64,000 nucleotides of DNA from assembly GCA_035772405.1 (NCBI GenBank), contig JAYKKM010000438.1:1270001-1334000 (forward strand), given 5' to 3'. The stretch comes from Chrysogorgia sp. JL179-B06 (taxonomy: Eukaryota; Cnidaria; Anthozoa; Scleralcyonacea; Chrysogorgiidae). This document shows positions 1-10,530 of this stretch, in pieces; position 1 is the stretch's first letter; each line of letters begins with the position of its first letter. The notes below the pieces were generated by a model. That model ran no database searches and was not told where the DNA came from. It saw nothing but the letters and a program-made list of their open reading frames with translations. The position numbers and the translations under genes were made by a program.

Positions 1-207
1 GAGTTCCGCATATAACGCAGGATAGGCATCAGGCTTGACTATTGATCTAGCATTCAACACCAAACATTGTGGAATCTGTTTTGGTTGACTGGGTCCTTGT
101 CTTGTAACATTTACACGACTTAGATTTCTATAAGAGTAGAGGGGTCTTTGTCTAGACTTTTTACATCTTCTAGACGAGATACGTACTGGAATTACATTCT
201 CCATCAT
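1..207 (-). CDS. LINE ORF2, N-terminal start (partial, runs off left edge)
   Basis: Reading leftward from an ATG-ATG pair at 207-202, the frame stays open to the window edge (69 codons). After a basic leader it reads CLVLNARSIVKPDAYPALY, the LNARS motif that opens the apurinic endonuclease domain of non-LTR retrotransposon ORF2 proteins. The endonuclease and reverse transcriptase domains would lie beyond position 1. The start codon overlaps the stop of ORF1 (204-206) in an ATGA arrangement, which supports ORF1 and ORF2 as one bicistronic element. Family assignment is by motif recognition; the clade (CR1/L2-like) is inferred. Confidence 0.72.
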   Translation of the reverse strand, partial: MMENVIPVRISSRRCKKSRQRPLYSYRNLSRVNVTRQGPSQPKQIPQCLVLNARSIVKPDAYPALYAEL

Positions 208-1382
208 ACTAGAGTTGTGTAGTTTCCCACTAGGGTCTCTTTATTTTTCTGCAATGTATTTTGTCTCTTATCTACTTTTTGTTGCCATGGCTTACAGTAT
301 ACAAATTCTGGCCAAAAAAATTTTTCCAGTACAACCGAACTTGTGATTAATGGGATATGTATTTTAGCAGACATTGTTCCTTTACGTTTACTTTGGAAGA
401 TAGACACCTTGGTAGGGGTTATATTTCTTTCAACGAGGTAAGAGTATATTTGGCTTTCTTTTACGCCTTCAGCAATACCGGATAAGAAAAGTTTCTTGTA
501 TTTCTTTCGTTTGCGCTCAACTCCAATAAAGCCGTCTGGCACATCAGAGTGTATTAATCCCTCAAAATTTGGGGTATTTTCCTTTGCATTAGTAGCAAGC
601 GACAATTTATCCTTTACAGATCTTGTAGATGTTTTAGAGGGGTTTCTTGAATCTAGATGTGATTTCGCAGCTTTTGCGTAGGAGGTTTTCATGTTATTAT
701 CACTCGCATCATCAATTAATTCATTTAATGTGGAGATGTCTTCTTGATTGTCGCTTATCTCTAAAGTTTTTTCTAAAGTGTTTTTATCTATCAAGGGAGT
801 ACATTCATCACTATTTGCATTGTTCGATTCCATTGATTGTTCTAATTGTTCTATGACAATAGGATTATTGATGTTGATGGAATTTGCATATTCAGATTGC
901 TCAATTTTTTCCTCTGGTGATTTTTCCATATTTTTTTGACTTAAATCGTCAGTAAAGGGTTTTACTTTTGCTTGAAATTCAGCAATTATAGAAGAGATCT
1001 GCGAAACAGAATTCGCCAAAAGTTGAATTGCTTCACCATTCAATAACTGACCAGATCTAAGACTCTCGATCTCATCCATATGATCACCAGGCGACATGCT
1101 CGAATGCGTTTGTGATGGTGGGTTAAACATTTCTTGTAGCATTGCTTCGCAAATTTTCGTTTTAACAGCTATTGATTGCTCACCTTTAAACAGCAACAAA
1201 CCTTTAGTTTTTCGCCATACAATACTTGAGTTGCCAAAAGTAAGGAGCTTCTTGTCCCCTCCAGGCTGTGTCCACTCTCCATCAAGGTTTAGGACTTCAT
1301 TTGAAAATTTCTTAAGCGAGTCAAAATCGCTAGTCCAAGCAAGACTTAGGTTTTCAGTAGACATATCGATTGCACATTCCAC
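204..1382 (-). CDS. LINE ORF1 protein (RNA-binding-like)
   Basis: An intact 392-residue frame sits directly upstream of the ORF2 start. The N-terminal third is a folded-looking segment; the middle (about residues 120-250) is acidic and Ser/Asn/Gln-rich, likely disordered. The C-terminal about 100 residues (KKLFLSGIAEGVKESQIYSY, then SKRKGTMSAKIHIP and a FWPEF-CKPW ending) have the beta-alpha-beta pattern of the RRM-like part of LINE ORF1 proteins. ORF1 proteins bind the element RNA in a ribonucleoprotein particle. No frameshift is visible, so the copy may be young. It could be a host gene of unknown function, but the adjoining ORF2 makes this unlikely. Confidence 0.65.
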   Translation of the reverse strand: MECAIDMSTENLSLAWTSDFDSLKKFSNEVLNLDGEWTQPGGDKKLLTFGNSSIVWRKTKGLLLFKGEQSIAVKTKICEAMLQEMFNPPSQTHSSMSPGDHMDEIESLRSGQLLNGEAIQLLANSVSQISSIIAEFQAKVKPFTDDLSQKNMEKSPEEKIEQSEYANSININNPIVIEQLEQSMESNNANSDECTPLIDKNTLEKTLEISDNQEDISTLNELIDDASDNNMKTSYAKAAKSHLDSRNPSKTSTRSVKDKLSLATNAKENTPNFEGLIHSDVPDGFIGVERKRKKYKKLFLSGIAEGVKESQIYSYLVERNITPTKVSIFQSKRKGTMSAKIHIPLITSSVVLEKFFWPEFVYCKPWQQKVDKRQNTLQKNKETLVGNYTTLV

Positions 1383-1497
1383 TTGATGTATACAGTTAAT
1401 GTGTATGTTATTCTAATATTCTCGCTATTAGCAAAAATAGTTATATGTATTTGAGGAGCTCAAAGTTACACGTCCTCACACTATAACTCTGTGTTGT

Positions 1498-1545
<48 letters not shown>
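1383..1545. repeat. LINE 5' leader or flank followed by (TA)n microsatellite
   Basis: About 120 bases lie upstream of ORF1 without a recognised signal. They are followed by about 22 TA units at 1502-1545. The LINE 5' end is probably near here, since sequence character changes at the microsatellite. Confidence 0.6.
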
Positions 1546-1548
<3 letters not shown>

Positions 1549-1683
1549 AGGATTTATGGTGAAGGAAAATTTCGAGTGTTGGAACACACACACCCTAAGA
1601 CCAAACCGGGACCAGTTGCGAAAAATGCAACTTTAAGGCCTTCCGGCTGGGAATTGAATCCGCGACCCTGCGTAGCCTGCGAG

Positions 1684-3023
1684 CAGGCTCATTATTTGGG
1701 GGCATTGGGTCGGTTGGGGGGGGGGGGGGGGTGGGGAGTTAAGGACGCGAGGCGGTAAGGGCGGGGAATGGAAAATGAGCCTGCACGGAAAGCATACAAA
1801 AACGAATTACGCCCATTCAGCTAATCTAATTAATCAAATGTCAAACCGGCCAAAATTTATCCAATTAGCGCTCAGCGGAAGAGAGTTGGAGGCTTCATTT
1901 GCGTTTGTAAACAAAGCGCTATATACTATACGTGCAAACAGTCTCAATTATGTCAACAAACAAACTCCGAAAAAGTTTCATAGAGGATGTCTGCCAACAT
2001 CCTTTCAGTGATGTCTGCCAACGACCTTTGTCGTTGTTGCAAGACATCACTAAAAGTAAAGTACGGTTATACGTGGAAATCTGTCTCGACGTTCCAACTT
2101 ATTTGAACGATCGAAAAGCCAAGAGCGCACGCATAATTCAAGTCTTGCCAGGCTTCAAGGTATAATAGGCGTTATTTGTGATAAAAGCTGGTCTCTATCG
2201 GACAGATTGTGCAGGACATGCGCCGGTAAAATACGGAAAACTTGTGAAGGATATTCGTTCGTTGTGAACACTTAAAACGTACGTAGTGCTGACTGCGAGG
2301 TTGATGAAGCGGTCGGCAAAGATAATTATCAACCCAGCGAAGTTCGCGTGAAAAGGTGCCTGCCTACTCCAGAGCGAAGCCCTCGCTTGCGAAAAACATT
2401 AAGGATTGAAGTTACCAAATCATTGGCTGGATCTTCTAAAACTAGTCCTCGGAAATCGTTAGTTTACGAGACTGAAACAGATAGAAGTCCGTTACGGCAC
2501 GCAGACGCTCGAGTTGATGTTCAAGAAAACTACCCACGAATTACTATCGACGAATTTCCCGTTTACGTCAACGATGTTTTGTGTGAAAAAACAAGAGTGA
2601 AGGTTTTGGTAAAATGGACAAATCAGAACACTGATGTTATACTCCTTCTCTAGAAGAAACTGATTCTGTAATAATCTCTTGAAGAATATAGCGTTAGAAC
2701 AGCAAAAACGTCGATTCCGTCGAGAAGACAGTTAAGGGCAAGTCGTTGTCCTGCTTTTAACTTCAAACTAAAGTTTAACTTTAGAGACAGCTCGGTAGCT
2801 CCACAACAATATCTTTCGCATTTAATGGTCGCTGTTCAGCTGACACGGCAGCTAATTTCCATAATTTCCGTTTTTAATTAGTATCAGCCAATGGGAATTT
2901 TGCGTCTTGATTTAGGACGCACATATTCGTTTTTGTATGCTTTCCGTGCAGGCTCATTTTCCCTCCCCCTTTCCCCTCCCCCCCCCCCCCGTCCGCATCG
3001 CCCCTTCCCAAATAATGAGACTG
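1684..3023. mobile_element. Inverted-repeat element 1 with G/C-run subterminal sequence
   Basis: The segment 1771-1807 (GAAAATGAGCCTGCACGGAA and on) is repeated as reverse complement at 2925-2962. Further out, 'CTCATTATTTGGG' with a long G run (1688-1731) pairs with a C run and 'AATAATGAGACTGG' (2982-3023). The arms are about 100-150 bp with gaps. The interior holds decayed coding pieces. This looks like a non-autonomous DNA transposon. True ends and target duplication were not resolved. Confidence 0.6.
1932..2653 (+). pseudogene. Decayed cysteine-rich protein inside inverted-repeat element 1
   Basis: Several short frames follow one another. At about 1974-2165 a segment reads SARIIQVLPGF. 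At 2165-2270 a zinc-binding-like piece reads ICDKSWSLSDRLCRTCAGKI, with CX2C spacing. At 2348-2653 comes a basic Ser/Pro/Arg-rich segment (RCLPTPERSPRLRKT) ending in KVLVKW. Frameshifts and stops separate them. The CX2C piece followed by a PTPxRSP linker resembles uncharacterised multi-copy proteins of cnidarians carried by transposons. No function can be assigned. Confidence 0.45.
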
Positions 3024-3769
3024 GCGCAGTGCCCCGACCACCGAGCCACGGAAGCCGCTGCCGAGAGCCCAGCCACGAGTTCTGTATATATGGTGGTGGT
3101 AATGCGTTACCACGACCTGTTAGCCCCCCCTGTCGGGGACCATAGCCCCTGCGTCGGGGAATTCCTGGCGCCACCACTGAGTTTATGGTTTCGATATCGC
3201 GTTTTAAAGTCGTATTCCTATGTATATTTTTGGTATCTGATTCCTAAGTGTAATCGTGGCCTGGTAAACGACGCTCGATGTTAAACATGCGCCGTTCAGA
3301 GAGCAGTCGGCTTTCTTGCGGCAATTATACAATTACACTGATTGGTGTTATTGTTTACGTTGCTTGGCTTGAGTCATACATGTCCAATACTGTCGAATAA
3401 AGGTATGATAGCAAGGATAGAACGGTAGCTTTCACTTCACTAAATTTACCCATTTTGCCTCCTATAATGGCCGCCATCTTGCATTTCGGGAAAGGCCTTT
3501 AAAATTGCTAGCCTTTCGTAAATGCAAAGAAATAATGTTTTAACTCAAATTCGGAATAGATTTGAACTAAGAGATGATCGTAGATGGTGTCACGCGTCAA
3601 ATCATGCTATGGTGTCATCACAAATGACGTCACAATTTCCTAAAATAAGTTATAAAATAATTTTGTTAAAAATGACATTGGTGAGTATTTTGAACAGTTT
3701 TAATATAACTGGTTGTGATCCGCCCAGAGGAAGCTCTAGAGACGTAAATCAACCACACTCCTCAGTACT

Positions 3770-4035
3770 TCCAGAGCAATGTATATTTTGCAAGAAGACG
3801 AAATACAAACACAAAAACAAGCGAAAAGCTTCATAGCTTGCAGAAATTTCGTGCTGACGAGACGGTAAGGAAATGTGCGTCTTTACACGTCCAACAAAGC
3901 ACTAGTATGAGTGGTGTAGCTCGAGAACTGATTGGAATCTGTGATAAAGATTCGATTTCTAGTGAAACAAAGTATCACGCTTCCTGTTATAAAGGTTTTG
4001 TAGGAATATATTATACTTATCAGTATAATAGGGCA
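3770..4035 (+). pseudogene. Zinc-finger-like N-terminal module of the element 2 protein
   Basis: The frame at 3522-3836 ends with PEQCIFCKKTKYKHKNKRKA. After a stop and frame change the sense continues at 3841-4030 with FRADETVRKCASLHVQQ, then ETKYHASCYKGF. The order CxxC, then 'ADETVRKCAS', then 'YHxxCYxxF' is a module I recognise from transposon-linked cnidarian proteins. The spaced Cys and His residues look able to hold zinc. The break at 3836-3841 makes it a pseudogene. Confidence 0.55.
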
Positions 4036-5343
4036 CTAGTATACCCAGTACATTAGCAATAGACAAAGTCGTGCTGCATATCTTTAAGCTGAACAGAGAA
4101 CTCGTGTCGCTTAAGGGTCCTCTGAGTGACAATAAAGAAAATGTGATCAAAATAGAACGCTTACTGAATAATGAAATAAATTAAAGATCTTAACCCCCAG
4201 ATATCATAGCCGCCTAAAGAGGAGGATCTGAAACCAAATTACATTCCTCATCTACTTGATGTCTTTTTGACCGTGTTCATTTCTAGGAAATAATTAGGTA
4301 GCGACAAGAGAAGTACAGAGAGAACAATGAGGCTGAAAGAATCTTTTGCACAAGACATTGTTTTCTCTGTTAGGCCAAGTAAAAAAATTAAGTAGTTTAT
4401 CGTCCCCGCCCGCATCCTTTTTTCCGGCCGCATCAAATTTTATTTATTTTTTTTTTTTATTTGCATCGAAAATCTGTCTTGTTTTGGGGGCCGTTTGCGC
4501 AACCTTTCGGCCATTTTCGTGCGTTTCGGTAGCTTCCGTTAACTTTCGGCAACTTTCGGTTCATTTCTGGTTTTACACGCCACAATTTGTTTAGAGAAAT
4601 CCATTCAATTCTTGTTTGTGCTTGTAATACCACGTCAAATAGATTTAATATGTGTTAAAAATAGGTTTAGGTAGGTGATGGCCATTTCGGAGAAGCCATC
4701 TTGAAAAAAAAAGAAATAAGAAAAGCGCCCGCATTCTCCTTTTTTTTCAAAGTTAGGACGATAGGATAAACTACTATATTTTTTTACTTGGCCTTACAAA
4801 TGGTGCTGTAAAACTCCGAATAGCGTTTTGTTCCCTTCTTTTGTAAAAATGCTTTGCAATAACAGAGGTTGTGAAACTTATATACTTATACGAAACTTAT
4901 AGACATGGCATAAGTTATGACCTGGTAGAAGAGATCAAGATAGAATATGCGCTGGAGGTTATAAATGAGTAACGAGATAATCGCGCCGTCATCCCCGCCG
5001 AAGTTACTCAGGAAGGGTCGACCAGTTCTTCTGTCGCTCTTATGCGGGTGACATCACATCGTGTGAACTCAATCCTCGTCACGGAAACGAATCAGGAGCA
5101 GAGCGAAGACGAATCAGAAAACGAATAATACGCCCCGCCAGTCAAAGAGGAAATGCAAACGGCGTGACCAGAGAGATCCCTGATTACTATGGAAGAAAGC
5201 GGGCGGGGCCAAGAGAATTACCGCACGTCCAAAACCCGACGTAAGCTCTTATTTTAGCGATAAAGCTCTTCTTATAGTGATAAAGATTTAGAATATGCAA
5301 TATTGTTTGGCTTGAGGTCAGGAAGCTTGAAACGCACTGATCG

Positions 5344-6060
5344 TTGCTAGTGCCTGGGTGGACTGGATTTAACATTCAAATCCGGGACAATGTTGTGGTT
5401 GTGGAAAGCGCAATGAGTTACTTATCAGGCATTTTATGCCGAGCAATGGACGTTTACTGGAAGCACAAGTGGATTTTTAAAGGGTTAGTCATAATTATGG
5501 GAGGGTTCCATTTGTTGATGATGCTCTTAGGAGTTATCGGGAGCGGATTCGGTGTTGCTGGGCTCAGGGAACTAGCTGTTCAAAGCGATGTCGTAGCCGA
5601 AGGTTCTGTTGACAAGCAAGGCTAGACAAGCAAGGCTAAGCTCTTTCAGCAGAATAGCAGATGGAGAGACATATGCCGATCACAGAGAAATACCCAGAGA
5701 ATTTAACCAGCGTTTTCGATGGAATGGCTGTCATGCAGAGGTTAAACATTACCTCTGGAGCCACATTCCATGTAGTCGCCGAGAAATTGTTCGAATCGGT
5801 AACAAACACCAGCAGCAAGCATTGTAGATGTGGTGTAAATGCTGTCTTCCCACTTCCGCACATCCCCTCTCCTCACGGGCACGGCTGGGAAGTGAACAGT
5901 ACATTCAATATCGTTGAATTTGTTTGGCTTGGATTGAAACCGGCTCCAGAAGAAGTACTGGAACTACTCTCCTGTACATGCAAGAGAGCATGCACTGCTG
6001 AGAAATGCTGTTTCTTGAAAGCTGATCTCAAGTGCATGGACATTTGCACTCTTCCACTCT
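5344..6060 (+). pseudogene. Middle and C-terminal parts of the element 2 protein, with a Cys-rich CXC-like end
   Basis: At 5344-5625 the frame reads PGWTGFNIQIRDNVVVVES, then IIMGGFHLLMMLLGVIGSGF and LRELAVQSDVVAEGS. The next frame (5661-6060) reads LTSVFDGMAVMQRL, SPHGHGWE and VLELLSCTCKRACTAEKCC, followed by further cysteines, similar in layout to a CXC (tesmin-type) DNA-binding tail. The two pieces overlap out of frame at about 5610-5660. Together with the upstream zinc module they make one decayed gene. 'GGFHLLMMLLGVIG' is the most conserved-looking stretch, possibly the core of a nuclease or recombinase; this is only a guess. Confidence 0.55.
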
Positions 6061-6590
6061 CCTCCTCAGAGGCTTCTCTCCCTTTTTGCAGAGTTCGGGC
6101 AGATCACAGGGTAGATATGGTTTGGGCAGCGGGTTGGGAGGGCGCGCCTTTTCCCCCCGCGCGCTTGCAATTCCGCGTCCCCGTTGTCTCCACGCGTTCC
6201 CGAAACACCCTGGAAGTCTCTGCGGAAGAGAGTGGCACTCATCATGGCGACCGATGATGATGTCCGATATGAAAGTGACACTGAAGATGCAGATGATTAA
6301 TTATCAGGGTATGTTCAGTGTTGTCGGTACAATTCTCAGTATCCTGAAAAATTTACGGACTTATGATCAATTAGGTAGTGATTACCTTTCCTGGGTATTA
6401 ATCCTGCTATTAACGTGACATTGTAGTGAAGTCGATAAGTACTGTAAGTCGCCTTTTCCTTTCCTTCTTTCACAATTAGATGTTCCAAACCTGAATGTTG
6501 TGTTTACCATAAGTTATATCCGTAAGTTATATCCGGCTGATCAATTCAAAACTCGAGCGTTGTCCCAAACATCGGATCAAGATGGCGGCC
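6060..6590. other. Non-coding 3' part of element 2
   Basis: Downstream of the Cys-rich end the frame continues only as low-complexity, unconvincing sequence. No further domain is visible before the right inverted-repeat arm. Confidence 0.4.
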
Positions 6591-6864
6591 ACTGTGTGAC
6601 GTCATTTGTGACGCCAACATAACATGATTTGACGCGTGACGCCACTTGCGATCATCTCTTAGTTCAAACCAATTCCGAATATGCGTTAAAACAATATCTA
6701 TTTGTATTTACTAAGGACTGCCAATTGTAAAGGGTCTTCCAGAAATCCAAGATGGCGGCCACAAAGAGAGGGAAAGTGGGTAAATTTGAAATTCGATTCT
6801 CTGTGTGAAAGCTACTGTTCTATCCTTGCTATCATACCTTTTCGTGATGCTGAATAGCCAACGA

Positions 6865-7668
6865 TTAACATAGAAACTGTTTCGTTTGTTCCCCTTGAGT
6901 GAGCCATACAACCGTCTCAGCTGATTGACTATTATTAGTAATTACTTCTATGGCGGCATATTCTAAATCCAAGATATTTTCAGGAAAAAACACAGGACTA
7001 CAGCGTAGGGTACTACGACAAGCTATCAGAACACCTCTTCCACGAGATAGACGGTCGCAGCGATGAATATCATATCCCCATGGTAGCAATTCTAAGTCAG
7101 ATATATCATTAGTGAGCCAGGACTCAGTAACGGCGACAAGGTCAAGCGTACACAGAATCTCGAAATTCGCTAAGTTTACTTCCAGATTTAATGCTTCGAA
7201 CATTTTGGTAGAAACAGTGAAGTGAGCTGGAGGAGTGAAATCTGTGAGGTGTGTTGTCAAACAAGGAGTGATCAGTGTTGTTGGATGAGATGAAGTTTCT
7301 TGCTCAAGGAGTCGGGTTGTTGTTCGACATCGCCGCATAGTAGAATGTCACTCTGAAGATATAGATGACCAGATGGAAGCCAGTTTATACAAGTCTTGTG
7401 TGACAGGCGTTTGAGGCGAAGGGATGCATGGAAGTGGTCTCTTATAGCCATAGAAGTTAGGTGGCAAGAGAGTGACATCGTCAGGTAGTGTCAACCAGGA
7501 TTTAAGCCTCAACGGGACAAAATAAGTACGTAGAACATACTGATGTCGAAATATGTCTCGTGTTGAGGGCTGGGCCGTGAAAAGTGCCCGTGTTTTACCC
7601 TTACCAACGCGAACCAAGCTGATAAAAACAAGAAATATAACGACGCTCCGAACACACGTCATCTGCAT
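6865..7668 (-). pseudogene. LINE fragment: leader, decayed 2A-like peptide and endonuclease start
   Basis: Reading leftward, 7348-7668 gives a leader segment (TRALFTAQPSTRDIFRHQYV). The frame at 7272-7478 contains ILLCGDVEQQPDS, very close to the 2A-like consensus GDVExNPGP that precedes ORF2 in some invertebrate CR1/L2-type LINEs. The frame at 6865-7338 then has endonuclease sequence: VAVTESWLTNDISDLELLPW and RLSRGRGVLIAC. Frameshifts separate the three. The coding sequence stops at about 6890, next to element 2, so the rest has been lost or displaced. Confidence 0.65.
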
Positions 7669-8439
7669 GTACCAAAGTCAAAAACAAATCACATACTCTG
7701 CATGTTGTGGAATCGTGTGCTCGTCTGGAACAAGCTAGTTTTGAGCAATGGCGGACACAATTTGGGCGACTTTGAAGGTTAAATTTCTTGTGATAGAATG
7801 TTTCTTGTTCATTTGTTGGCAAATGCGAACATTTATTGGCCTAAAATGATGTTCTGTAATAAAAAATGCCAGGAAACGTAATGTGATATTTCCACGCAGG
7901 GGCACTATAATATTGTTAATCTTTTAGTCCGGGAGCAAATGTCATTAAATAAAGTCCCGTGGGAATTTTGTGCTGAAGTCACGCCACTGGTCTAGATGTG
8001 TTAAGGTGACCCTAAAGAACGTGAAAAGTTTTGGTGGAAACTTTACAACTTGCTCAGACTGGATTTATGGGAGGTCAAAAGTGTGATGTATATAATCTAT
8101 CATGGTAACGAGGCTGAAACATAAAATCGTCTATAACTCTTCAAAATGTGTGCCAAAACGCACCATAGTCACTCAGAAACTGCACCTCAACACCTCAAAT
8201 ACTAATGTAAAGTATTTTAGGCATTAGCGTGGTCACATGACCAAGTTAGCATGAAAACGAGTCTCGCACGTAAAGAGCTTGTTAATTAACGTGTTTAGAA
8301 CAACCCAAAAATGTTATAGTTGCAGACCAATACTGTTGCTGTAGACTACCATGATTACACAGTACGTGGTGTCACATGATTTGAGGCTAAAACGTATATA
8401 TTATCCCAAAATTTAAAACATAGTGGCTAACCCAAACCT

Positions 8440-8487
8440 TACCCTAATCCTAACCCTAACCCTCCACCTAATATATACTAACCCTAA
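8440..8487. repeat. Interstitial telomere-like repeat (CCCTAA-type)
   Basis: Several imperfect CCCTAA units sit inside element 3. A smaller cluster occurs at 17217-17250 and another at 61737-61765. TTAGGG is the usual animal telomere unit; these short, broken runs are interstitial. Confidence 0.6.
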
Positions 8488-8735
8488 CTCTTACGATAAT
8501 GTTTTATTTTAGAAATAACAGCTGATTTTAATTTCGACTTTTACTACCGATAGTCTATGTGACGTCATTTCGGGATTTTATATGGAAATTCAACCAAAAT
8601 ATAACAACAATTAATTTTCAATTGTGTATCATTCGTCAGACGGAAAAGGAGCTTGTCAAAAAACCCAATGTGCAATGAGAAACTCTTTAACGCAATAAGG
8701 AATTAACGATATCCATACAAAACATTAGGTACAGT

Positions 8736-9092
8736 GTGATAAAGAAAGCATGCAGAGAGAGGTACAAAAGAGAGCTAGTTGGGCTAAACGAATCGAGGCA
8801 AAAATCGAGTGATTTATCAGAATTGAAACATCCACTAATTCGTTCGAAAACATATCCTTACAACAGGGATGTGTGCTTTTTCTGTGACGGCAAGGCAGGA
8901 TACCGACAGCCTTTGCACATGCAGGTCAGTTCGTCTTCTGTAGGTAATAATCTGGATACAGCTCTGAAGCAGCTGGGAGATGAGAAACTCCTTGTCAAAC
9001 TCTGTACTGCAATTGACAGCAGACAAAATACGTCACAAGCGTCCTTTGCAAACCTGCTGCCACAACAAGTAATCAAAATGCAAGTGAAATAG
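8736..9092 (+). pseudogene. Cysteine-rich zinc-module protein of element 3 (fragment)
   Basis: A 118-codon frame reads KACRERYKRELVGLNES, then RDVCFFCDGKAGYRQPLHMQ, then SVGNNLDTALKQLGDEKLLV and KLCTAIDS. The CxFC start, the 30-40-residue spacing to a hydrophobic helix and the following KLCTAI match the layout of the module in element 2 (CIFC ... RKCASL), though the sequences are far apart. The expected YHxxC end is not in this frame, so the ORF is probably truncated by a frameshift near 9075. Confidence 0.5.
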
Positions 9093-10530
9093 CTGCCAAG
9101 ATATATAGAGTTCCTGACAATGACGTACGAGGTGGTACTGAAGAGTGGAAAGATAATGAATATTTCTCAGCTACATGCTGCATATGGGAATATTTCCCAG
9201 AAAAAATAATGTATGAGGGAAGGTGTGCAGCCGGAAGGCCACAAAGAACTTATCCAGAAGATATTGGAATTATCCAGAAGATATGGAACATATTGGAAGA
9301 TGTGGAGTTCCACAAGCCAAAATGATTGGACGAGTCCGAATGGGTAAGCGTCAAAGAATCGAAAGACACTGCCATTCAGGTATCTGAAACTGTTAATGAA
9401 AACTGTGCAAGTAACATGAAGACCTTGACATGTATGATGCTGCTTTAATCCTTAGCAAGTCCATCAATAAGTGTAAAAAGTGGGTTTGCACTAGCTGGGT
9501 CGCTAAACACATGGGTTATCCATGCAACAAATTTTCAATTTTCATTGCTTGATGAATGGCCAAGGTGCACTGCTAGCTGCTGTGGTATCTCATGGGTAGA
9601 GTTTATCATGTCATGTGAGACTTGTTTTTGACTTGACGTTCAGATAAACACATTGATAGCTAGATGCTCACCCGTTTATGTACCTTTGGTGCAATTTTCT
9701 TAAAAAGAGAGGGTGGAATTAGGACCTTGAGTTTGTGATGTCTGTTGAGTATAATCGTCTTCTAAGAGTGGAATCGCTAGTGGAAGCACATGTTCTTCAA
9801 TGCATGGAAAAGGACGGAGGATTGTACATGAAGCGCACTCTGTAGTACTTCTGATCCGGATGACGTAGAGCCAGACTTAAAGTAAGTAGTATTGTATATT
9901 TATCCGTCCAACGGTTTAGCGTTCAGTTGTCCTGTAAAGTAATTATTTATATACTATTCGGTCTGTAGGCGAAGTGCAACTTTGCGGCAGTGGCGGCAGT
10001 GGCGGCACTAGCAACAGTTAGTAGCACATCGTTCCTTTGATCATCCGCATTTTACAAGTTGTGTAAACTTCAGGTGTTACGTAATGTCATAACAGGCATC
10101 CATTCATATTTATGCCTCTGCTATCCATAATTATGTGGTGAGAACAGCTCTGGATTTGGTATCGCGTCGTTATTCCACACCATCATTTGATGTAGCAACC
10201 TAGCAAGGCTAGGCCCTAGATATTTTTACGTTACATTTCTTCACTGAACGAAGACGTGAGACAGAGCTGCACTATAAAGAGTCATATGTTTATTTGAACA
10301 ACCAGCTTGCACACTTTTTTATATATCTAAACGCATTCATCACTGCTCAATCTTTTTAAAATTTTTGTGGATCTTGTTCCGTTACGTTACTGCACTCTTT
10401 TTGCCTCAACCTCGTGTTTATACTACCGTAGCTTATTCACATGACATTACATACTATATAAACTATAGATATTGTATAAACATGATCAACTTCAGCAACA
10501 GCATTGGCCTGCAACAATGACATTTTTGGG
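9093..10530. other. Interior of element 3 without a readable gene
   Basis: No open frame with recognisable sequence was found. Short translated stretches do not join into a domain. Confidence 0.4.

Larger units (their letters stand above)
3399..6843. mobile_element. Long-inverted-repeat element 2 (about 3.4 kb) with decayed cysteine-rich gene
   Basis: The stretch 3399-3640, starting AAGGTATGATAGCAAGGATA, returns as reverse complement at about 6590-6843 with the same block order: 'ATGGCCGCCATCTTG', 'CGGAATAGATTTGAACTAAG', and a block near 'CGCGTCAAATCATG'. Arms are about 240-255 bp and clearly diverged. Weak similarity continues outward to about 3340 and 6870. The interior carries one + strand gene in pieces. 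To the right lies a LINE fragment. Long arms plus an internal coding relic suggest a DNA transposon of unassigned superfamily. Confidence 0.7.

Noticed and set aside
2874..3284. Overlapping Gly- and Pro-rich ORFs on both strands
   Set aside because: They cross G/C runs in an inverted-repeat arm, without conserved protein sequence.
8440..8487. A chromosome end
   Set aside because: The CCCTAA units are few, imperfect and inside a transposon. The same goes for 17217-17250 and 61737-61765.
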